Origin: Metaphire vulgaris
Taxonomy: Eukaryota > Annelida > Clitellata > Crassiclitellata > Megascolecidae
DNA: 64,000 nt
NCBI GenBank assembly: GCA_018105865.1
Contig: CM030865.1
Location: 9,604,013 to 9,668,012 of the forward strand
Direction: 5' to 3'
The notes below the pieces were generated by a model. It worked only from the letters and a program-made list of their open reading frames with translations, was not told where the DNA came from and did not search any database. Each line of letters opens with the position of its first letter. The first letter of the stretch is position 1. Shown piece after piece: positions 9,739 to 22,879 of the stretch. The position numbers and the translations under genes are program-made.

Positions 9739-10150
9739 AGAAAGATAATGGTCGAAGACAAGACAAGACGCATGAAATATACAGAACACAGACAGGCTTC
9801 TCGATTGTCCACTGTCCAATGGAGTTTATCATACATCTACATATATATATACAATATACACACAGATACAGTATATGCATATATATATATATATACATCA
9901 TTATATATAATTATATATATGATAATGTAGACCTTCTCTTTTATAGTCTAGTTTTAAGACTATTTATTTAGCATATTGCATTAAATAAACTGACCAAGTT
10001 GCGAGTCACAATATTCGATCATTAATTCCGGCGGCACCTCCTCCATCTCCTCCAACTCCTCCATCTCCTCCATCTCCTCCATGTGCTGTTTCGCCATTTT
10101 CTAAATTATATTCAAAACATTAACAAAAATGTGTGTTTGCTCACATCGTT

Positions 10151-10480
10151 TCCAATCTCTCGCTGCTCCCTCCATTTCCTTCTCCATCCCCTCTCTACCA
10201 TCCATCTTCCACTCCTCCTTTCCCTTTTCCGTACCTTCCCCTCTCACTCTCCTATCTCCTTCCCCACAAAATCCCTCCCTTCCCCTCTAAAACTGCTCTA
10301 CACAAACCTACCTTCTTCTCCGTCCCTTTCCCATTCCGAGAACTCCTTCTCCACCTTTCTCTTCAACACTTTCCTCTCCTTTCCCCTTCCATGAGAAATT
10401 CTCTCATTCCTCTATCTCCCTTCCCACCCTCTTCCTTCCCTATCTCCATCCTCCATTTCTCCTCCCCATCATCATCATCA
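10151..10480. repeat. C/T-only biased tract
   Basis: About 330 bases almost free of G on the plus strand, CTCC-rich but not a simple tandem array. The long open frames here are products of this bias. Just upstream (10030-10080) is a CTCCAT repeat. Confidence 0.75.
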
Positions 10481-10606
10481 TCCAAATTCCCACCTTACTC
10501 ATTAAATAAAAAGCTGACTTCTTGATGTCATTGTAATGTTTACTCTTAAGCAGCGCTTTGATACTCTCGGACAGGTCTGTGAGAAAAGTTGCCAGTTGCC
10601 TCCATG

Positions 10607-10792
10607 CAGTGTTTAATCTAGACCGTTTCCGGGGGAAATTTGCCCTTTCCCCCCGGAAATTTCAAATTCCCCGGAAATTTTGGAATACTACATGGACTAA
10701 CAGGGGCCCCTAGCAGAATTCCCCCCGGCTTTGTCAGTCCCCCGGCTTTTTCAGTTTCCCCGCCGGAGTCCAGGAGTCTAGATTAAACACTG
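10607..10792. mobile_element. hAT-type MITE (CAGTGTTTAATCTAGACC family)
   Basis: Ends CAGTGTTTAATCTAGACC / CTAGATTAAACACTG; exact 8-bp flanks CCTCCATG. Confidence 0.92.
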
Positions 10793-10933
10793 CCTCCATG
10801 GACAAATGAGGACAGCAGAGGTTGTAAAGGAGGTTAAAGCCGGACAAAGAAAATAGGCCGTAAAATTCACAAGGACGTACGTCTCTGGATTGTATGGCCT
10901 ATTTTCTCACTGGAGCAGCGTGAATTACCCCAG

Positions 10934-11292
10934 CGCCCCGGAGATAGCACGCATTTCGCCTTTGGCAAGTTGACATGTCCTCCTTTTGCCGGACATCAGC
11001 GTCCCGGACATAGCACGCATTTCGCCTCTGGCAAGTTGGCATGTCCTCCTTTTGCCGGACATCAGCGCCCCGGACATAGCACGCATTTCGCCTCTGGCAA
11101 GTTGGCATGTCCTCCTTTTGCCGGACATCAGCGCCCCGGACATAGCACGCATTTCGCCTCTGGCAAGTTGGCATGTCCTCCTTTGCCGGACATCAGCGCC
11201 GGACATCAGTTGCGTCCCCTTTTGGACATCAGCGCCCCGGACATAGCACGCATTTCGCCTCTGGCAAGTTGGCATGTCCTCCTTTTGCCGGG
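10934..11292. repeat. 66-bp minisatellite, about five copies
   Basis: Unit contains GGCAAGTTGGCATGTCCTCC and GCCCCGGACATAGCACGC. The period is 66 bases (22 codons), so frames stay open on both strands; one unit is truncated near 11185-11230. No start, splice or domain signal supports coding. Confidence 0.9.
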
Positions 11293-11576
11293 CGTCTGGC
11301 GATCCTAGTCTGTGATAACCGATTCGGTTAACCCACCAGAGACACGATGACAGTTGAATCGACGAATGCCGTTGAATGATATAATTTATTGAACATAGAA
11401 AGCTACTCTGCTAACGTAACACAACAGCCTGGATTCATTTAAAGACGGACCCGAAATCTTACACTCTGCATGTGGATCATTCATCCTTGAACTTCCTTCA
11501 GAGTTTTCTGAGCGCCATTTTCTTTTGGTTTCGTCGTAAAATTCCAACGGTCTATATTTTAGGTGAGACGTTAAAG

Positions 11577-11692
11577 CGATATTGATGGATGATGATGATG
11601 ATGATTATGATGATGGCGATGATGATTATGATGATGGTGATGATGATTATGATGATGGTGATGATGATTATGATGATGATGATGATAGTTCT
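11577..11692. repeat. (GAT)n microsatellite
   Basis: GATGATGAT array with periodic TAT variants forming a higher-order pattern of about 24 bases. Confidence 0.9.
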
Positions 11693-11806
11693 TGCGTGTA
11701 GGATAAAAGTCACAATTTTCGAATTCTAAATGTTGCGTATGATCGACTGAATATCTGTATTAATTGAGAATTCATAAACTTTCATTTATCCAATTAGATA
11801 TATATG

Positions 11807-12078
11807 TTACAGGTAAAGTGTGAAATCAGGCTATGTTGACATTGCCTGAAATTTTTAGGCAATGTTGACATAAGCCGTTTCAATCGGGCAATGTCGACAT
11901 TGACTTAAATGTTTAGGCATTGTTTAACAATGCCTGAAATTTGCTCAGATTTTCTACACACTTTGCCTGAAATCTTTATCCGTGATGGAATAGCAGCAGG
12001 TAAATGTCGGCATATGTCGACATTGCCTAAAAATTTCAGGCAATGTCAACATTGCCTGATTTCACACTTCGACTGTAA
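11807..12078. mobile_element. Foldback MITE rich in CAATGTCGACATTG
   Basis: Ends TTACAGGTAAAGTGTGAAAT and TTTCACACTTCGACTGTAA are inverted. The interior repeats the palindrome CAATGTCGACATTG and hairpin GGCATTGTTTAACAATGCC, so most of it can fold on itself. Confidence 0.8.
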
Positions 12079-12590
12079 CATATGTATGTGTGTTTGTGTT
12101 ATTAATGCTGTAGAACTGTTTTTTTTATTACTGCTTGTTCCTTTATTTCATTTGAACTTTTCTCCTGTTGCACACCGTACATTTTGGCTACCCCCCTATG
12201 CGTACGTACAAATTATCAAACCCCCTCTCACGGTGAAAATTAATTTTTAGCCATAGCCAAAACGCATTTGTTTACTAATAAATTAAAGGTTTTTAATATT
12301 TAAATAACCGTTGGAACAATAGTCGCCTATTAGTCGGGACCCTTTGTTTGACCGTGAGAAGGTAATTTTATTCAAATCAAATGTTTTTGTGAATATAACA
12401 ACCTTCTATCTATTTATAAATTTGAATGTGCTTACGTACAAATTCAGTCGCGACTCCCTTCCTCCCCTACGCAAAAGCGCCTAAATCTCAAGTACCCCTC
12501 GGTGCATACGTATTATATGGCCGGCCCCTAATTTGCAACTCATTTAATTTTTTATGTTACACATTGGTGCATGCATATCTCCATATACAG

Positions 12591-12779
12591 TGCTACTCCA
12601 TCACGGATAAAGATTTCAGGCAAAGTGTGTAGAAAACCTAAGCAAATTTCAGGCATTGTTAAACAATGCCTAAAATTTTCAGTCAATGTCGACATTGCCC
12701 GATTGAAACGGCTTATGTCGACATTGCCTAAAAATTTCAAGCAATGTCAACATAGCCTGATTTCACACTTTTACTGTAA
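12591..12779. mobile_element. Inverted partial copy of the foldback MITE
   Basis: Reverse complement of about 11807-11997 with few differences, starting TGCTACTCCATCACGGATAA and ending TTTTACTGTAA. The two copies form a 190-bp inverted repeat with a spacer of about 600 bases. Confidence 0.85.
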
Positions 12780-12785
12780 TATATA

Positions 12786-13686
<901 letters not shown>

Positions 13687-13774
13687 TTTTGCTCTCTGTC
13701 AACTCTTTAGCGGCAGTAGCTAGACACAAAATGTTTCCAAGAACTTCTATCTTCAGTTAATCGTCTTCCTTCTA

Positions 13775-14140
13775 CGATTGAAATTCCTTTCATGTTAATA
13801 TCTCTCTGATGTTGTCCATCCACTTTTCCCTCTGTCTTCCTCTTACTTTATTTCCTTCTATTTGAGTGTAGAATGCCTTGTATCTCCGTATACTTTCATC
13901 CATTCTGTTGGCGTGTCCATACCAGTTGAGTCTTTTTCTTCTAATTTTGTCGATAATTGTATCCTTTATAGGTTGAGACGTTGTCTGATGTCTTCGTTTC
14001 TTATCTTTTGTAGCCGAGTTAGTCCAAGGATTCTCCGTAAGCATGTCATTTCGGCCACTAGTAGCCTCTGTTCATCTGTTTCGTTCATGCTCCATGTTTC
14101 TGCCGCATTATAAATTGGCCTATTAAATTTACGGAAGGTG
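13775..14140 (-). mobile_element. LINE fragment (RTE-like C-terminus), frameshifted
   Basis: Minus-strand frames read TWSMNETDEQRLLVAEM, RRILGLTRLQKIRNEDIRQR and, after a shift, KRLNWYGHANRMDES and GRQREKWMDNIREIL: the C-terminal region typical of RTE-type non-LTR elements. Broken, non-functional. Confidence 0.8.
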
Positions 14141-14301
14141 CTAAGGGAGTTTTACCCATCTTTGGTTGAGGTCCACGAACATCATTGGTTCAAAAAAGAC
14201 GATGAAGCTGATAAGAACTTTTTCTGTTGCGGGTCCAAAACTTCTAAACTTTCTTCCCTCCCCCATCCGTTAGATCTTACAGCGAACTGCAAAATCTAGC
14301 T

Positions 14302-14432
14302 TAGCATGATTTAATGTGGCTTAGGAGACATTACTGCCTGTGTGAAAGCCACTAGGGGCGCTAACGGGACTTGAACCCGCAACGTCAGCCTGCCGCTCCA
14401 GCGCGTAACCCACTCTGCCATCTTCCGGCTCC
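14302..14432 (-). repeat. tRNA-derived SINE (GGCAGAGTGGGTTACG family)
   Basis: On the minus strand the Pol III box A-like GATGGCAGAGTGGGTTACG and box B GGTTCAAGTCCC precede a tail with GCAGTAATGTCTCC. Other copies at 55428-55569 (-), 58755-58889 (+) and 60552-60676 (+) share the tail, which marks it as a SINE and not a tRNA gene. Confidence 0.8.
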
Positions 14433-15289
14433 TTGAAACTTGAAGGCTTGAAATACATATATTCCACCTGGCTTTCCCTCCATAGTATTCTTGCTGTTTC
14501 GCTGGAATTCATCAGGTCTTCTGGGATTTGGATTAGGAGTGCCATAGATTGACTTATCTTAGTATTAGAAACAATGCTTTATAAATGTGCCAATTGTTGT
14601 GGTTTTAATGTATAGAGTCATTTAATATAAAAGAATATTCCACAATACCATTATATCGGCTCAGTACATGTCTCGACTTAACACATGCAAAACTATTTTA
14701 AAATAACATTTTAAAAGCGTCATCATCCAAGGTTTGAGGATTGGGATGTGCGTGAAATGAAGTTGGTGCCATAGAAATCATAAATGTAATAAACGTTTTT
14801 ACGTTTTTTATTTTCCCCACGTTTTCTGCGTTTTTAACGTTTTTTACATCTATGATATAATTATGTGAATTTTTCTTCTTCTTCATTTAACTTGGGAGAA
14901 CGAATGCACGAAGAAGCATCCTCGGTGTGCCATGCACAGTAAAAGTAGCCTACATGGAAAAGATCTATAATCCTATCAACTGCTTGCGATTTCAATCTGG
15001 TTTACTGCGGATTTCTGTAATAACCGGTTTTTAATGCAAATAACGCGAAACAAACGATGGCGATGAAGTTCGTAAAATCCTAGGAGTTGAAGCAAGAAAT
15101 TTAATTGTTCAACTGTATAAACAGAAAACTTCACAAACCAAAATAGCGAAATTATTTTAGGTAAACCGTAGATGATACGTAAAGCAACAAAGCGCTTCGT
15201 AAACCGTCGAAATATTGAAAATCTGCCGTGAAGTGGATAGATAGGTCGACACCTCTGTCCTGTCTCACAAATACGTTTAATCATTCAAT
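14433..15289. other. No gene recognised
   Basis: AT-rich sequence without convincing ORFs or repeat ends. Confidence 0.5.
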
Positions 15290-15448
15290 CGTTTCGGACT
15301 GATCTTCTGACTTGACCTGGCTCTGATGCTATTTGGATTTGGTGCGCCATCGGCGGATGCCCTGGGCATTATGATAGTGGCGCTATAGAAGTTGATTAAT
15401 TGATTGATTGATTGATTGATTGATTGATCGATTGATTGATTGATTGAT
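15290..15448 (+). repeat. Retroelement 3' end with TTGA tail
   Basis: GGTGCGCCATCGGCGGATGC, GCATTATGATAGTGGCGC, then an array of TTGA to 15448. Confidence 0.65.
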
Positions 15449-15559
15449 AATCAGCACAGGGAGAGGTCTGTTTTGAGGCGCGGGGTTCAGCGTTCGTTGT
15501 TCAAGTCAGGCTTTCCACAGACGGATGCACGTAAAGCCACGCGAATTCGAACCCCACAC

Positions 15560-15742
15560 AAGAGAAACCGGGTTCCACACAGAGGGCCTGTGACCCCTAT
15601 TGAATGCCTGGCCCCCAGTGGCCCCCTGTTTGGACACTATACTTACTACTACTACATATCTATCAACAAATGGTTAGTCCACCATGCCTATAAGTTGCCA
15701 CCCCAAAGGCCCTCCACTTGCCAAATCCTGAAGCCGCCACTG
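15560..15742. mobile_element. hAT-type MITE (GCCGCCACTG family), degraded 5' end
   Basis: Ends AATCCTGAAGCCGCCACTG and shares the ACTATACTTACTACTAC interior with copies at 32791, 36578 and 44702. The 5' end (GGTTCCACACAGAGGGC) has lost the first bases. Confidence 0.7.
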
Positions 15743-15831
15743 CCTACTTGTACTGCGCCACCTCCAAAGACGAAGGTTGGTGTGATGCTCTGGAGATGCA
15801 TTGCATTCAAAAGTGTGAGGACATTGGATAT

Positions 15832-17555
15832 TAGGGCGGGTCGAAAAAATTTTTTTGTCACGGAACTGAGGAAATATTTGCATTTCCATCTGATTTGAAA
15901 GAAAATCACAAAAGAACTTGAAGTGCCCCATTTTTAATTAGGAAAGTTTGTACATTACTTGAAAATCACAAAAATTTGTATGCCATCAATGAATTATCAA
16001 TAGACGATCGGCATTTCACAGTTACTCACTCAGTAAGTGTTTATAACAAGAATTTTTCACAAAATTCTTTTTTTACTCAAATAGGGGCATTAGATTTCGA
16101 TAATTGACTCGGGCGTGAATAAAACCGTCTCTTGCATCAAAGCAATGAACTGCTGTTGAAGCATCTGTTACTAGTTTTATGCAACGCTCCACTCCTTGTG
16201 TGTGATTCTTGTATTCCAAAGTAAGTGGGACAATTCCTAGCTTGGCAATATCTTCATCTAATACGTCTTCACTCAACTCTGGCATATCGTGGTCACATGT
16301 GGTATTTTCAAAACGAACAAGGAATTTACTGTACCTTCGCAGTGCTGCAATTCATTACACAATGAGGTCGGAGAAACTTGAGGGTCCATAGGTGGATCCA
16401 TCCAACCAACGTTTTAAACAGATTTCTCAAAGGCAATTAATTCATTTGTATGCAGCATACATATAAACCAATTGACTGAATGTTGCCGCATGCAATTGTG
16501 TCATTTGCTATGACGAATCCACAAAACTAATCAGCATATCTTGCAAACTTGTGTCCTAATCAGCTCAATCTGATGGATTACTCCAGCTTTACAGCCTGTG
16601 TTATTGTATGTACCATAGCAGCCTACTGCTGAGATGCAATTGCCTGCATCTGAATTCTGCATCTCTGTTATTAATTTCAGAATACTACTGGCAATGTTTT
16701 CGTTACTCTTTTAGTTTTGTCTTCTTCATTGTGCTTTCGTTGCACCTTTTTTCATAACCGCTTTGTTGATTCTACGTCTAACCTTCCAATAAACATTTTC
16801 CTTGAATTTCTTTAATCCAATAAGAACAACTGTTCCTGTTGCGGGACTTTCAAATGTTTAGGACACTTGCAAGATGTGCTGATTTGTTTTGTGGATTCGT
16901 TATAGCAAATGACACAAGTGCATGCTGCAATGTCAAACAAAGAGTTCAAGCTACTCAAGAAGGTGGTTTGACGTGTTGAACTTGACTTAGAGCGACATAG
17001 TTCTGAACCAGTGGAAATTAGTGTTTCGACACATTTCAAGACAGACGGAGAGTGAAGTGTTGGAATGAAAGCCTTGTTCCAGAGATTGATGATAGCCTCT
17101 GACGCAGCTATTTTATTGTCTTTGTGTCATTCTTTTTTGTTTTGATGTACAAGAAGTGCTGTCCAACTTGTGTATTTGTCGGCATCATATTGAAACTATA
17201 ACATTACCGAATATAGCATGCCATGTAATGTTTCTTGTTCTCATGTCGAAACGACACTTTCCAACATTTATAGAATCAATTATCGAACAGTGTACAGTTA
17301 AAACAAAGAGGCAATCAAATTACAGTCGAAAGTTAGGTAGATAAAAAAATTGTATGCCAAAATAGCAAGCAATAACAATTCTGTAACAAATGAGCAATGC
17401 TGATAAATACTACAACCTTTAGGGCCAAAAATGGGGCGTTTGCAATAGCACAACTACCATTTTATTAGTTGTTTCTTTCTTTAGACTTCATTTCACAAAT
17501 AATTACCAAGTTCCGTAATGAAATTCCAAATTTTTTTATGTTTCGACCCGCCCTA
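15832..17555. mobile_element. 1.7-kb DNA transposon with ORF remnants
   Basis: Ends TAGGGCGGGTCGAAAAA / TTTCGACCCGCCCTA, exact 8-bp flanks TTGGATAT (15824-15831, 17556-17563). Minus-strand frames inside read FLSSLNSLFDIAACTC, KCPKHLKVPQQEQLFLLD (16812-17039), and PLTLEYKNHTQGVERCIKLV, DARDGFIHARVNYRNLMP (16073-16285). From memory these resemble an unnamed repeat-borne protein common in arthropod and cnidarian genomes. The ORF is interrupted by stops. Superfamily not assigned. Confidence 0.8.
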
Positions 17556-17609
17556 TTGGATATTGTCGAAAGAAGTATCGATGCCAAGAAGTATAAGGAT
17601 ATCATAGAA

Positions 17610-18343
17610 CAGTGTTTCCCAAAATGTGGATCGCAGGGCTTAGTCTAGTGGGTCGCGGGGTAGAGCGAAACTAGATTCACAAGTGTCATTTTCTAGCCAA
17701 TACCACAATGTCACAAGCCTTAAAAGTTGGAAATAGGCTAAGGTTTTAAGAAATTTATATGCCTGCAATCCTCCATACACGGCTTGCGTTAAAATGATTA
17801 GTGTTTTATCCAATACGCCGAAGTCTGTCGTACAGTTCCAAACAGTTTGGGAAACTAGAGGACTAAAGTACTTTTTAAAAGTAATCTTATTTCGCAATAA
17901 CGCAATGAATGCGTATTCCGACCATTTTGCTGTGAAACTCCACTAACAATAGGAAATCTCTACTATAACTTCTTATCAACCTATCGGTTAAGCGATTTTG
18001 CCATACTCATAGGGTTTTTAAGACGCGTAACAAAGGTATGTTTCTGGGAAATCTTAAAAAGATACTTTTCGAGAATTTTCGACATCTTCAGTGTATTTCT
18101 CTCCTCTATTTTTATTTTACAAAATTATAAATAATTTTTCCTAATATATTAGTCATATTTACATTCGAATTGTATCAGAGCTTTTGTTTTGCCATTTATT
18201 CAAAACCCAGAAGATTCCTTTCAACCAACGTTCGCCAGATGGCGTAATGCATTATTTTGATATTGCATGCTATGATTTGTGTCGTGGCACGTTAAAAATC
18301 TGCAGAAGGGGGTCGCGGTTCCAAAATGTTTGGGTAAACCCTG
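17610..18343. mobile_element. 734-bp hAT-type element (CAGTGTTTCCCAAA)
   Basis: Ends CAGTGTTTCCCAAAATGTGG / TTTGGGTAAACCCTG; flanks TCATAGAA and TCATATAA (7 of 8). Its right 450 bases recur inverted at 62690-63145. Confidence 0.8.
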
Positions 18344-18629
18344 TCATATAAGACAATTTATAGCCTGTGGTTGCTCGGCATTTTCCAGAAAGTGGCTTTA
18401 TCTTTCAGGATGACAATACTCCAATAATATTCATCGGACACGTTCGGGGCTGGAATATCGACAGAAAACCAAAATCAATACATTGTCATGACCGGCACAG
18501 TTCCATTATTGCAAATGTTTGGCTGAAATCGAAAAGGATGCTGCAGTGCAAAGCGAAAGAAGTCTCATATGCTGCTGATCCGAAATTATCAATTCGCAGC
18601 ATAATATAATAATAAACCAGTCCGTGGAT

Positions 18630-18809
18630 CACGAATATTTTTACATCTCCTAGCACCCCAAACACCTCCCAATTTGAGACCGACACCCCTCAACGCCTCC
18701 CTGCGATCTCAGCTATGGGATGACCTTTTTTGTTTGTCAGACTTTTTTAGGAGCAGGACCCCAGAATTTACCGACACCCCCCAAATTGATAATCCTAGAA
18801 ATAACCCTG
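18630..18809. mobile_element. hAT-type MITE, weak ends
   Basis: Exact 8-bp flanks CCGTGGAT (18622-18629, 18810-18817) around a segment ending CCTAGAAATAACCCTG; the left end CACGAATATTTTT is degraded. Related to 61794-62141. Confidence 0.7.
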
Positions 18810-19095
18810 CCGTGGATACACAAGGACACTGTATAATTCAAGTTCTCGATGGATGGATTTAAGCAGTAGTAAAAAGTAATGGAAATATTACCAAAATATC
18901 GCATATACGGGTTTAACTGAACGTAAATCCGTTGATTTTCAATTGTAGCGCTGTTACGGTTAACCGAACCGAACCGAAACCGCGGTTTTGACCGTGCAAA
19001 TTTGGACAGTTATTTTTCGTAGAGAATAGCAAATACAATGCATGATTATGCGCGACTTTAAGTCACCTTCTCTTCTCAGTTAATGCAATTGCCAA

Positions 19096-21598
19096 TAATT
19101 CACTGGTAAACACAATTTTTGTCACAGAATCGCTCTGGTCTGTTCCATATGTAGTTTTCAACGTAGTTTCCAAATATGTAATCAGAATTTTTCCATCACC
19201 CATACTTCAGGAGATATCGTCTATTAAAGAATATACCTTACTGTGAAATAGCCAATGCAATTTTATTTCAGTAAACCGAGGTAGTATACAAAAAATTTCA
19301 TCATAACCAATTATAATATATTATTGTATGTTGTCAGCCACAGCAGAAATGTTGAGTCATGTTGTTATAATATATCCAGGCCCTTTGTTCTATTTGTCTG
19401 GCTGATACAAGCAGAAAACGATGGGTCATGAATTGTGTGTTCTATTCTGATATGAGCAAATGTGACTTGTATTATATTGCTTGAAATAAGCCCCATCTGG
19501 CGTGAGCTTGCCTAAATCTATTTAATATAGAGCACTTAGTTAATATAATTTAAGGGTTATTTGTTCTTTGTAGTCATTTTGAAATGCCTAGAAACAGGGG
19601 CGTAAATCCTATGTGTTTTTCTGGGTCCGGACCCACCCACTTTTTTAGGAGCTGGGTCCGGCCAGGCAATGACCCACCCACTTTTTGAGATGAATTGTTT
19701 ATTATTATTCGCGAGACAATTATGTAAAAGTGAGAACAGCTAGATTTATTTTGCCCAATTATGTAACTCAGAAAGACCTGCGATGTTTCCTATTCGCGTC
19801 TGACTGGCTATCTAGGTTTTATTTAGCTCTATGGATAAACGTGACGTCACATTTTCGCATCCGTACGACTCCATTTTGTCATTTTTAGGTCTTTGGTTCG
19901 GTCAACGTGAAAACGTTTCTGCTAGCAATTGTTAATTATTATTTACTGTCTATCCTGCATTTATCATGTAAGTGCTTCTAGATAATAATTTATTTTGTTT
20001 GATGCAAAAATAGAATTGTTTTCACTTTTCAATAGTACGATTAATCTTTAAGTTCATTTTGATTATTTACGTTTGAACATATATACTTACTGTTGGGCGA
20101 TAAAACGTAAGAGCGAAATTTTCTTCGGTTTTTAAAAAAAATTTTGCAAGAACTAGTATTCGAGATTTGCTTATGCAAAATGACTGTAAAGTAAAGTTTA
20201 TCATGATTTCTGTGCTATCTTAATCTAGATATGGAAAGTTAGAATAATTGCAAAAGTTTTTATCCAGTCAATAGCTAGGCAATTTTTGAAAGCTTTGTAA
20301 TTTCCTTTTTCAAAATCAAACCTATGTTTAGTTGTGGTCAACAGGTCGACCCGGGACCTCGGGTTGTCTTTAAAATAATTTTGGTTAAAATTTTCATTTG
20401 GACCCACCCACCTTTTTACACAGATCTACGCCTCTGCCTAGAAAGTGTACTAATCATCTGGATTCCTTTTGCTACATTTGCGGTGATGTTACTTTTAAGA
20501 AGCAAAGAAGGCGTTTTACTCCGCTTGTTAAGACATGTTATAAGCTGTACTTTGGATGTGAAATTGGCGATTAGGACAAATACAGGGCCTCTCATTTCAG
20601 CTGTATAACCTGTGTCAGACTCCTAACAGGTTGGGTCAAGGGTGTTAGACACATGAAGTTTGCTGTTCCAATGATCTGGAGGGAACCAAGAGATCACTTG
20701 ACATACTGTTACTTTTGCCTTACAAACATTGCAGGCATTACTTCCAAATCACAACAAACTGTCAATTACCCAAATTTACCATCTGCCATGAGGCAGAAAA
20801 AAGTATGAGGCAAAAAACATTCATGATCCACTTGTGGAGCCGAATAAAGTATATCTACCTCCTCTCCATATAAAGTTGGGTCTCGTGAAGAACTATGTAA
20901 AAGCCATGGATAGAAGTGGACTAGGATTTGCATAACTTAGAAATACATGTACATTTCCGCAAATAAGTGAGGTGAAAATCAAAGAAGGGATTTTTGTAGG
21001 GCCTAATATTAGAAAACTGATGAAAGATGAAAACTTTGATGCTCAGTTGAATGACACTGAAAGAGCTGCATGGATTTCCTTTAAGATTGTTTGTCGCGAC
21101 TTCTTGGGAAATAACAAGGCAGCCAACTGCACAAAATTAATGGATACTCTATTGAAATGGGATGTAATATGTCTTAAAAAATGCACTTTTTGCATTCACA
21201 CCTGGATTATTTTCCTGCAAATCTAGGAGCAGTAAGCGATGAACATGGAGAAATGTTTCATCAGGACATTTCAGTAATGGAAAATAGGTACCAGGGCAAG
21301 TGGAGTTCCATTATGCTAGCAGACTATTGTTGGACTCTTAAAAGGGATGGTCCTGAGGCACAATATCGTAGAAAATCATATACAACTACCTTTTAGGAGA
21401 CTGCAGGTTACAATATTCATATAACACATATAATGTTATATGAGCAATATAGTAGACATTTAAACTACGTGTCACTGAAAAATGTTACGTGATGGAGAAT
21501 TTCTAAGTACATATCTGAATTCCTTGCAAAAAACTGTAATAGAATCAGACTTTTTCATTTCTGTGACAGAAATTTTTTTAATTTTGTTTAATAATGTA
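19096..21598 (+). mobile_element. Large repeat, arm A (interrupted by a hAT element)
   Basis: Homologous throughout to the reverse complement of 34094-35733. Its degenerate frame reads EGIFVGPNIRKLMKDENF (near 20990), SDEHGEMFHQDI and MLADYCWTLKRD (near 21330), a repeat-borne protein of unknown function that I recall from many invertebrates. Stops and shifts break it. Arm A contains an 842-bp hAT insertion that arm B lacks. Confidence 0.88.
19595..20436. mobile_element. 842-bp hAT-type insertion inside arm A
   Basis: Ends CAGGGGCGTAAATCC / AGATCTACGCCTCTG; exact 8-bp flanks CCTAGAAA (19587-19594 and 20437-20444). Arm B at 35230-35250 shows the empty site with one CCTAGAAA. Confidence 0.93.
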
Positions 21599-22427
21599 AT
21601 TGCTACATAAAAGTAAATCTACATAAAATTTACATCACTTTCTCATAGGCAATGCTGCTGACTCATCATAGACATGACACAAAAACGACGTTTTCTCTAT
21701 TTTTGACGCTTAAAAGCTGTGCATTCTAGTGGTGTCCAAAAAAACCGAACCGAACCGAAACCGCAGTTTTTCGGTTAAAACCGAACCGAAACCGCAGTTT
21801 TTCGGTTAAAACCGAACCGAAACCGACCAAAATTATTGCAAGAGGTGAAACCATAACAGCTCCATGATTTTGTTGTTAAAATTATGTCCGTCCATCGTGT
21901 TGCTTCTTAACTTTTGACAGGGCGCCGTATAAGAAATGCAATAATTTATAAACGTATACGCTTATTTCGCACAGAAGAGAATAATAATTTTATATTATCG
22001 CGAAAAGGTTTATCTGTGTCGTCATGCATTGTTAAGATTTTGAAAAAAGACTCCACATTTTAGAATAATGATATTACGCTGACAATAGACGCATTGTTAT
22101 GAGCTCCACTTTCGTTGAATTTCGCGAACTTTTGACTAAAAATAACCACATTCGACGACGCATTTCTGCGTATCCAATGTACTTGGCTGAGCAAAACCGG
22201 CGTTCGATTGAGGTTGACAGTTCTCAAGCAGTTTGACTTCGATTGTCTCAGCCTAAATGACCGCTGGTGTAATTTGATTCACTGTCGCTTCTGAGCTGAT
22301 ACCCATGGGGACGTGCTGGTCAGGGGTTCAGGAGTTTCTGGACGAACGTAAGCCGAAGGCGATTCGATATCCTGAGGTAAATCAAAACAGGATAATACCT
22401 CGACCAACAAAGTTAGTCAACGATTTG
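21599..22427. other. Iterated AACCG motif; otherwise nothing
   Basis: At 21735-21830 AACCGAACCGAAACCGCAG is repeated three times, also seen once at 18960-18990; this looks like a degenerate hAT-related end (GTGGTGTCCAAA). No gene recognised. Confidence 0.5.
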
Positions 22428-22699
22428 CAGTGGCGTTTCCACGTCGGGGGATGAGTGGGGATACATCCCCGCCGGATTTTTTTGCTTGTAAAACTATTTT
22501 GGGTAAAAGTCTAGTAAAACTATGAGGAAAACTGCGGATGACTTTTTTGCTTATCAACCTATTTTTCGGTAAAAGTGTAGTAAAATTAGGGATAAAATTC
22601 TCTTTGTCAGCCTTTATCAGCAACGTTTATTGATGTTTTTTCTTCTATTTTCACCCCCCCAAATTTTTACCCAGCCAAGAAATCCTGGAACCGACACTG
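22428..22699. mobile_element. hAT-type MITE (CAGTGGCG..TTCC family)
   Basis: Ends CAGTGGCGTTTCCACG / TGGAACCGACACTG; flanks ACGATTTG and ACGATTTA (7 of 8). Related copies at 40722-41010 and 51218-51518. Confidence 0.85.
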
Positions 22700-22879
22700 A
22701 CGATTTAATCTATAATGACCTCAAGAATGACCTTCAAATTTTAATTCAATATTCATAAAATCGCCTGTGAATAGGTATCTACTACGGCACTGCCACGAAA
22801 GCGCTATATAAATGTGAGATTATATGCTTACTTACCAACAAATTTCGATCGATTTTGGACCAAACTTTTTATTTCCTTA

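Noticed and set aside
10083..10525. Ser/Pro/Leu-rich ORFs
   Set aside because: Produced by the C/T-only strand bias; no domain or start context.
10899..11308. Cys-rich tandem-repeat protein or CRISPR-like array
   Set aside because: 66-bp units are contiguous with no unique spacers, and ORFs exist on both strands because the period is divisible by three.
14302..14432. A tRNA gene
   Set aside because: Pol III boxes are present, but four dispersed copies share the same non-tRNA tail, so it is a SINE.
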